Source: an uncultured Porphyromonas sp.
GTDB taxonomy: Bacteria; Bacteroidota; Bacteroidia; Bacteroidales; Porphyromonadaceae
NCBI GenBank assembly: GCA_900554935.1
Contig: USJF01000099.1
Coordinates: 1-5,222 of the forward strand
Direction of reading: 5' to 3'
DNA: 5,222 nt
This document shows, piece after piece, positions 1 through 5,222 of the stretch; the first letter of the stretch is position 1, and each line of letters begins with the position of its first letter. The translations under genes were made by a program, and so were the position numbers. The notes beneath the pieces were generated by a model. That model was not told the DNA's origin. It saw nothing but the letters and a program-made list of their open reading frames with translations, and ran no database searches.

Positions 1-2314
1 GTCCGTAGATATAACCGGAATCGCGGCTCGCTCCTTTATCAAAATCTTTCTGATAGGCTTCCAAAATATTCTGAACACCACCGCTAAGTTGTAAATCAAC
101 TGTTTTATATAATTTAAAGTCATAAGCAAGTTTCACGCCCAAATCTAAGAACTTCGGAGTTTTAACAGCTTCCGCTTTTCGTTCGGGCATATCACCCATT
201 GCAGCATTTTTGGCTGTAATATCCATGCGTTGCACAAACATACTACCAGTATATGTACCTGACAAGGCTATTGATAAAGGTTTAATCGGAATATAGGTAG
301 CGGTGAAATAGCCATACACATTGGGAGTACGGAAAATCGTCCTCTTGGCAGGCACATCATCATGCCACTTATGCGGTTCATCATATCGGCTACGCTGCAA
401 TGTCAATCCTGCCTGTACTTGCAACAAGGAAAGATAAGCCAGTTTCCCTTCCAGCGTTACCCCCACTACTTTGGCACCCGGACCATTACTACGTAATTTC
501 ACCAGAACACCGTCTCCACGATTATAAGGTTCACCCAGCACAAAGACATCTGTCAGTTTTGTGTAGAATCCTTCTATCAGAAAATTAGTCTGAAAAGCGC
601 CAAAACGATGATAGATATCTGCGGATGCACTAAAACTCTGCGACTTCTCTTCCTTCAGATTCTTCGCCCGTTCAATCATGGCAACAGTTCCACCTACATT
701 TTCAATATGCATATCCTCATCAAAAGCCTGAGGAGCACGAAAACCGGAAGAATAACTCAAACGCAAGTTGATATTCTGCGTAGGATTAAAGCGCAAATTG
801 GCACGTGGGCTAAAAATGATATTATCTACCATATTATGTTTATCGAGACGTCCTCCGACCAAAATACTCCAGCGTTCATTCTTCCACTCATTTTGCAGGA
901 AGGCGCTGTAAATATTCACTGTCTGATCCGTATGACGATCGTATCCCCACATATTATCTTTCAGCCGGTCACGGTTGTATTCAAGTCCCGCAGTGAGATC
1001 GGAAGGCATGAAAAGACATTTATCAAACGTATGTACGTATTGGGCACCCCCCATAGCAATAAGGTCTGTTGTCTTTCCGTATGCTTTGAGAGGGTCATTC
1101 CCGGGACCGTAATAACTGTCACGGTCTGTATTGGCAGCCGACGCGAAGATACTCAGACGATTCTTTTCATTTGGTGAGAAATAATCATATTTCAAACTCC
1201 CGCCGTCTATCGAATGTTGTAACTGCTCCGCAATATGGGCTTCGTGAGGTGGACGGTCCAACATATCCCCACCCCGGCGAAACTCCTGCATATGGTGATA
1301 TTCGAATGTCAACTTTGAATATGTACTTGTCTTCAGATAAGAACGGAAACCGACTGTTTGATTCTTCAATTCAGGAAGTTCTGTAAATCCGTCGCCGTCA
1401 TAGTCATATCCGGACCGATGACGGTTTTGTCCGAAAATATACAATCCCGCACGATGATCGTCAGTCACCAAAGAAGCATTCAACGATGTGTTATTATCAA
1501 ACGAGGAACTTCCTCCGACAGAAGTAATGGTATGCGACAACTGACCGGAGTTACGTAAAGGTTCCTTCGTAATGATATTAATTGTTCCAGCAATGGCTGA
1601 AGAGCCGAACAAGGCTGATCCTCCCCCACGCATGACCTCTACTCGCTCAATCATGGAGGAGGGGATGCTACGGAGGGAGAAACTACCGCCATAGCTACTC
1701 TGAGGTACCCCATTGATAAATGTGCGGATAGATTCGCCCGACATCCCATTGATATTGATATTGGTGCGAGATCCGAGACCACCACTACTGCGGATGCGGG
1801 TGCCAGGAAGCCTATCAAGGACTTCGGAGGTGGAGAGACTTAGCTTACTAGTGGCATCTAGCTCCAGCACATTAACGGAGAAGCCGCTCAACTCGGTACG
1901 TCGCTTCGCTGAGGCACCTGTCACCACCACTGTCTCCAACTCAGTATGGCTGGCTTTGATTTGATAGCGGAGCTCGAGGAGTGGCTTATTCAATACAATC
2001 TTATGCTGCTCGGGCTCTATAAAGAGGGAGGAGATATTGAGGCGGTAAATACCGTAAGGGACGCCGAGTAGCTCAAAGTTACCTTGATCATCGGTGAGGG
2101 TTCGATACTTGGTTCCATCTAGGGAAATAGCAATATCCTCAAGATCCTCACTTCCTTTGACCTCCAACCGCCCACGAATAGTACCTACTTTTGGGGATTG
2201 AGCTTCGGCCGTAAAACTCAATATCCCACCAATAAAGAGGAGCAAACTAATAACCTTGCGATAGGTATCTCGCTGTATGAAGGTGTATATCATAACCTTT
2301 ATAGATAAATTCAT
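1..2314 (-). CDS. TonB-dependent outer membrane receptor, 3' end cut by window edge
   Basis: This is an outer-membrane, TonB/ExbBD-energised importer. From the ATG at 2314 the frame stays open for 771 codons and runs off the window. The last residues, DSGYIYG, resemble the penultimate-strand region of Bacteroidota receptors, so probably only about 10-20 residues are missing. Domains in order: signal peptide about 1-38 (R19-K20, hydrophobic VISLLLFIGGILSF, then AEA before Q39); carboxypeptidase-regulatory-like beta-sandwich about 44-110; TonB-box-like ETVVVTG about 127-133; plug about 140-252, with INGVPQ and VEVMRGGGSALFGSSAIAG; beta-barrel from about 253. The barrel carries an EF-hand-like acidic loop (304-315), a His-rich stretch (340-367) and FRAP...NLKEEKS (525-558), as in heme, siderophore and cobalamin receptors. 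The substrate cannot be assigned. No SusD-like gene lies upstream; a partner could lie beyond base 1. The gene has its own promoter. M8 is an alternative start, since AAAGG lies just before it. Codon use changes abruptly near residue 236 (see findings). Confidence 0.95.
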   Translation of the reverse strand, partial: MNLSIKVMIYTFIQRDTYRKVISLLLFIGGILSFTAEAQSPKVGTIRGRLEVKGSEDLEDIAISLDGTKYRTLTDDQGNFELLGVPYGIYRLNISSLFIEPEQHKIVLNKPLLELRYQIKASHTELETVVVTGASAKRRTELSGFSVNVLELDATSKLSLSTSEVLDRLPGTRIRSSGGLGSRTNININGMSGESIRTFINGVPQSSYGGSFSLRSIPSSMIERVEVMRGGGSALFGSSAIAGTINIITKEPLRNSGQLSHTITSVGGSSSFDNNTSLNASLVTDDHRAGLYIFGQNRHRSGYDYDGDGFTELPELKNQTVGFRSYLKTSTYSKLTFEYHHMQEFRRGGDMLDRPPHEAHIAEQLQHSIDGGSLKYDYFSPNEKNRLSIFASAANTDRDSYYGPGNDPLKAYGKTTDLIAMGGAQYVHTFDKCLFMPSDLTAGLEYNRDRLKDNMWGYDRHTDQTVNIYSAFLQNEWKNERWSILVGGRLDKHNMVDNIIFSPRANLRFNPTQNINLRLSYSSGFRAPQAFDEDMHIENVGGTVAMIERAKNLKEEKSQSFSASADIYHRFGAFQTNFLIEGFYTKLTDVFVLGEPYNRGDGVLVKLRSNGPGAKVVGVTLEGKLAYLSLLQVQAGLTLQRSRYDEPHKWHDDVPAKRTIFRTPNVYGYFTATYIPIKPLSIALSGTYTGSMFVQRMDITAKNAAMGDMPERKAEAVKTPKFLDLGVKLAYDFKLYKTVDLQLSGGVQNILEAYQKDFDKGASRDSGYIYG

Positions 2315-2347
2315 TGTGAAGGGCTTCAATTTTAATGTACTTCACAA
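2314..2347. repeat. 8-bp inverted repeat across the receptor promoter and start codon
   Basis: TTGTGAAG at 2314-2321 is the exact reverse complement of CTTCACAA at 2340-2347, with 18 bases between. On the coding (minus) strand the first arm includes three bases of the -7 box, and the second arm ends on the A of the ATG. A third related half-site, TTGAAG, lies between them (2329-2324 on the minus strand). The inferred transcription start falls between or at the edge of the arms, so an operator is more natural than an RNA hairpin. It could be chance. Confidence 0.4.
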
Positions 2348-2375
2348 ATCTATCCTTATATCTCTCAGCACACAA
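2345..2375 (-). promoter_or_regulatory. Bacteroidetes-type sigma-ABfr promoter for the TonB-dependent receptor
   Basis: On the minus strand a TTG (2375-2373) is followed by 20 bases and then TAGATTTG (2352-2345). This matches the known Bacteroides consensus of a -33 TTG about 19-21 bases from a -7 TAnnTTTG. The inferred transcription start is near 2341-2338, giving a 5' leader of only about 25 bases before the ATG at 2314. The promoter lies downstream of the purL terminator, so the receptor is probably transcribed on its own. The match is read from sequence; activity is inferred. Confidence 0.75.
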
Positions 2376-2413
2376 TACCTAAAAATAGCCATTTTCCCAT
2401 CCCCTTCTCCCCC

Positions 2414-2452
2414 AAAAATATAGGCCGTGCAGAGATCCCACACGGCCTATAT
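2414..2452 (-). terminator. Rho-independent terminator downstream of purL
   Basis: Bases 2418-2429 and 2441-2452 form a perfect 12-bp inverted repeat (ATATAGGCCGTG and its complement) around an 11-base loop. Read on the minus strand, the hairpin starts 19 bases after the purL stop and runs into five T residues (2418-2414). On the plus strand the stem is followed by mixed ATCTATTTATG, so termination is expected mainly for minus-strand transcripts. It separates purL from the receptor gene. Confidence 0.9.
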
Positions 2453-2470
2453 CTATTTATGTTGTATGCT

Positions 2471-5222
2471 CTACTTGGTGAGCCAACGATATGCGTTGGT
2501 AAACATGGTGAACCATGGGGTCACTTCATCCCTTCGCTCCTCGGGATAGTAGCCACACTGCCATGGGAAGATGCTCCGCTCAGGGTGAGGCATCATCGCC
2601 AAATGTCGGCCATCGGCACTCGAGAGTGCAGCGATGCCACGAGGTGAACCATTAGGATTGGCAGGATACTCCTCATAAGCATACTGCGCTGCGATATGGT
2701 ACTTCGATAGGTCGTAAGGCAGGTCGAAGCGGCCCTCACCGTGTGCCACCCAGCAACCCATTGTGGTACCCGCCAGTGAGTGGAGGAATACCGAGTTATT
2801 CTCCGGGATCGTAAGCGACACAAAAGCACTCTCAAACTTCCCCGAAGTATTGTGCGCCATCCGGTGCTTCTCCTCATGCTCAGGATAGAGCAGCCCCAGC
2901 TCCGCCATCAACTGGCATCCATTGCAGATACCGAGCGAAAGCGTATCCTTACGGGCATAGAAGCGGTCGAGCGCGTCGCGCGCCTTAGCATTGTACTTGA
3001 AGCCAGCCGCCCAACCCTTGGCACTGCCCAATACATCCGAGTGCGAAAAACCTCCACAGAAGACCATCAATTGCACCTCCTCCAGCGTCTCACGGCCACT
3101 CATCAGGTCGGTCATATGTACATCCTTCACATCAAAGCCAGCGAGATAAAGGGCATACGCCATCTCACGCTCGCCATTTGTTCCTTTATCACGGATAATA
3201 GCAGCCACCACCCCACTCCGCTTCTCATCACGCTTTGGACGGGCAAAGGAGAGTCCCTCCGTAAAGCGATACTTCAGCGGTTGGTGACCACGGTTCTTAG
3301 CTCTTAGCACAGCCGTCTCAGGGGCAGATTGATACTTCTCCAGCGCATCGGTGGCCACACTCCAGCGGTCGAGCAGATCCTGCATACCCAGTTCGAGGTC
3401 CAAGTCCTGACTCTTAATTACCAGCGTAGGCGTCTCCGTAGTCGTTGCCACTGGCAAGTAGCATACACCCTCACCATCCAGATAGCGCTCCAACGCCTTC
3501 TCCTGAGTAGTAAAGAGTAGCACCCCAGGGTTCTCCGCAAAGAGTGCTTTTGCTATTGGTCTATTAGGTGCCTCCACCCTCAGACCGCCACGAGCATTAC
3601 CTAGCATCATCTCCACTAAAGCAGTGATCACACCGCCCGCCGAGATATCGTGCACCGCCTGCACTAGTCCGTGTGCCATAGCCCCTTGGATTGCCTCAAA
3701 GCCCTTCACGAAATAGTCGGGATTGGCAATATCTGGCACCTCAGCCCCCACCTTACCAAGCGTCTGATACAGGGCAGAGCCACCAAGGCAACCAGCCATA
3801 AAGGAGAGGTCCACTTGATAGATCGTCCCCTTGCCACTCCACACCTGTGGCACAATCTTCTGTACATCCGATACCTCCCCAGCAGCAGAGACAATCAGCG
3901 TCCCTGGCGAAAGCACCTTGTGTCCACCAGGATACTTCTGCGTCATAGAGAGCGAATCCTTACCAGTAGGGATATTAACTCCAATCGCCTTGGCAAAGTC
4001 ACTCGCCGCCTCTACTGCTGCATAAAGGCGAGCATTCTCACCATCATTGCGGCAAGGCCACATCCAGTTGGCCGAGAGCGATACCGACCTCAAGCCCTCC
4101 TTCAGCGGAGCACCGATCAGATTGGTCAGCGCCTCCGCCATTGCTACACGAGAGCCCGCCGGAGCATTCACCAGCGCCACCTGAGGAGCATGCCCTATCG
4201 ACGTAGCCACACCAGCCTTACCCTCATAATCCAGTGCCACAGCACCGAGGTCAGAGAGCGGTAGCTGCAGTGGTCCAGCAGTCTGTTGGCGTGCCACCTT
4301 ACCCGTTACCGAGCGGTCCACCTTATTGGTGAGCCAATCCTTATTCCCCACCGCCTCCAGTGATAATACATTGTAGAGGTTCTCCATAAACCGATCGGCC
4401 GATAGCTCCTCCTCCCATGGTTCACTAAAGCACTGCTCCCGAGTAGTATCGGTCATAATCGTCTTAGGAGCCGAACCAAAGAGATGCTCCAGCTTCAGGT
4501 CGAAAGGCATCGACCCATCCTTCGCCACAAAGGCAAGCTCCTGATCCCCCGTCGCCTCACCTACCACGTAAAATGGTGCCTTTTCACGCTCCGCAATACG
4601 ACGAAGCCCCTCAATATCCTCCGACCTTACCAAAAGTCCCATACGCTCCTGGCTCTCATTGGAGATGATCTCCTTAGCCGAAAGAGAGGGATCGCCAATA
4701 GGTAGCTTATCAAGATAGATCCTGCCTCCCTCCGTCTCCACCAACTCACTCAGACAGTTGAGATGCCCCCCGGCTCCGTGGTCGTGGATCGAGACTATCG
4801 GATTGCTATCACCCTCCGCCATCGCACGGATCACATTCGCCACACGCTTCTGCATCTCAGGGTTGGAGCGCTGAATAGCATTCAGCTCAATCGCATCCTC
4901 ATACTGACCCGTATTCACCGAAGAGACCGCACCACCGCCCATACCGATACGGTAGTTGTCACCCCCCATCACCACAATCTTATCCCCCGGAGAGGCCTCT
5001 CCCTTCAGCGCATCACGCTCCTGGGCATAGCCCACGCCACCAGCCAGCATGATTACCTTGTCATAGCCCCAAAGCTCCTTACCCTCCTCGTGCTCAAAGG
5101 TGAGCACCGAACCAGTGATCAAAGGCTGGCCATACTTATTCCCAAAGTCACTCGCCCCATTGCTTGCCTTGGTGAGTAGCTCCTGAGGCGTCTGATAGAG
5201 CCACGGACGAGCCGAGATACCC
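2471..5222 (-). CDS. purL: Phosphoribosylformylglycinamidine synthase (large type), 5' part outside window
   Basis: This cytosolic enzyme catalyses step four of de novo purine synthesis: FGAR + glutamine + ATP to FGAM + glutamate + ADP + Pi. The window shows 916 residues in frame from base 5221 to the TAG at 2473-2471. Large PurL proteins are about 1,200-1,300 residues, so roughly the first 300-350 are missing. In visible numbering: end of the first AIRS-like N domain; first AIRS-like C domain with HDHGAGGH (146-153) and SNESQER (187-193); second synthase half with GKDSLSM (420-426) and VHDISAGG (523-530); C-terminal class I glutamine amidotransferase from about 670. The amidotransferase has nucleophile Cys766 in GICNGC and His879/Glu881 in MMPHPE, so the triad is complete and the enzyme should make its own ammonia. 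No frameshift or internal stop is seen. A TTG at 5122 lies mid-domain and is not a start. An intrinsic terminator follows the stop. Confidence 0.98.
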   Translation of the reverse strand, partial: GISARPWLYQTPQELLTKASNGASDFGNKYGQPLITGSVLTFEHEEGKELWGYDKVIMLAGGVGYAQERDALKGEASPGDKIVVMGGDNYRIGMGGGAVSSVNTGQYEDAIELNAIQRSNPEMQKRVANVIRAMAEGDSNPIVSIHDHGAGGHLNCLSELVETEGGRIYLDKLPIGDPSLSAKEIISNESQERMGLLVRSEDIEGLRRIAEREKAPFYVVGEATGDQELAFVAKDGSMPFDLKLEHLFGSAPKTIMTDTTREQCFSEPWEEELSADRFMENLYNVLSLEAVGNKDWLTNKVDRSVTGKVARQQTAGPLQLPLSDLGAVALDYEGKAGVATSIGHAPQVALVNAPAGSRVAMAEALTNLIGAPLKEGLRSVSLSANWMWPCRNDGENARLYAAVEAASDFAKAIGVNIPTGKDSLSMTQKYPGGHKVLSPGTLIVSAAGEVSDVQKIVPQVWSGKGTIYQVDLSFMAGCLGGSALYQTLGKVGAEVPDIANPDYFVKGFEAIQGAMAHGLVQAVHDISAGGVITALVEMMLGNARGGLRVEAPNRPIAKALFAENPGVLLFTTQEKALERYLDGEGVCYLPVATTTETPTLVIKSQDLDLELGMQDLLDRWSVATDALEKYQSAPETAVLRAKNRGHQPLKYRFTEGLSFARPKRDEKRSGVVAAIIRDKGTNGEREMAYALYLAGFDVKDVHMTDLMSGRETLEEVQLMVFCGGFSHSDVLGSAKGWAAGFKYNAKARDALDRFYARKDTLSLGICNGCQLMAELGLLYPEHEEKHRMAHNTSGKFESAFVSLTIPENNSVFLHSLAGTTMGCWVAHGEGRFDLPYDLSKYHIAAQYAYEEYPANPNGSPRGIAALSSADGRHLAMMPHPERSIFPWQCGYYPEERRDEVTPWFTMFTNAYRWLTK

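Noticed and set aside
608..1177. Plus-strand open frame of 189 codons
   Set aside because: It lies wholly inside the receptor's barrel region on the opposite strand. Its translation shows no recognisable domain, whereas the minus-strand frame is clearly a receptor.
2317..2328. Short palindrome TGAAG-GG-CTTCA near the start codon as a translational hairpin
   Set aside because: A 5-bp stem with a 2-base loop is sterically poor, and it overlaps the longer dyad reported above.
2396..2413. G-rich run on the minus strand just after the terminator, as a possible G-quadruplex
   Set aside because: Only three G-tracts of three or more are present (5, 4 and 3), followed by a GG, so a standard four-tract quadruplex is not supported.
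2315..2413. Cobalamin or other riboswitch in the receptor leader
   Set aside because: The predicted leader is only about 25 bases and I see no B12-box-like or other conserved riboswitch element. The space is too small.
3671..4264. Plus-strand open frame of about 197 codons opposite purL, with others at 2780-3307 and 4763-5179
   Set aside because: The translations are Arg/His/Leu-rich and featureless, as expected for the antisense of a GC-richer gene, and purL explains the whole stretch.
5120..5122. TTG at 5122 as a possible purL start
   Set aside because: The frame continues upstream to the window edge with family-like sequence (ASDFGNKYGQPLITGS), so this Leu is internal.

Overview
The window looks like chromosomal DNA from a member of the Bacteroidota, most plausibly a Porphyromonas-like species. 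The pointers are a large single-chain PurL, a TonB-dependent receptor with an N-terminal carboxypeptidase-regulatory-like domain, a promoter matching the Bacteroidetes consensus (TTG, 20 bases, TAnnTTTG), and no Shine-Dalgarno sequence before the receptor start. The genus is inferred from codon style and protein resemblance, not from a search.

Both genes lie on the minus strand and both are cut by the window edges. Bases 5222-2471 hold the last 916 codons of purL, the glutamine-dependent FGAM synthase of de novo purine synthesis, with its upstream third outside the window. Bases 2470-2315 are a compact intergenic region. It holds a strong intrinsic terminator for purL (12-bp stem plus T-tract), then a separate promoter for the next gene, and an 8-bp inverted repeat that touches both the -7 box and the start codon. 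Bases 2314-1 hold 771 codons of an outer-membrane TonB-dependent receptor. The frame is open throughout and probably lacks only a short C-terminal end.

The two genes are independent transcription units with no visible functional link: cytosolic nucleotide synthesis next to outer-membrane uptake.

The most notable feature is that the receptor gene is a composite. Its first ~236 codons (signal peptide, regulatory-like domain, most of the plug) share purL's codon habits, rich in CTC and ACC. The remaining ~535 codons (the beta-barrel) switch sharply to TTG/CTG, ACA and GGA. The switch falls inside the most conserved stretch of the plug. This suggests replacement of the substrate-specific barrel by recombination in a conserved block. 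An assembly chimera joined at the same conserved block is the main alternative. No RNA genes, CRISPR arrays, insertion sequences or tRNAs were seen.
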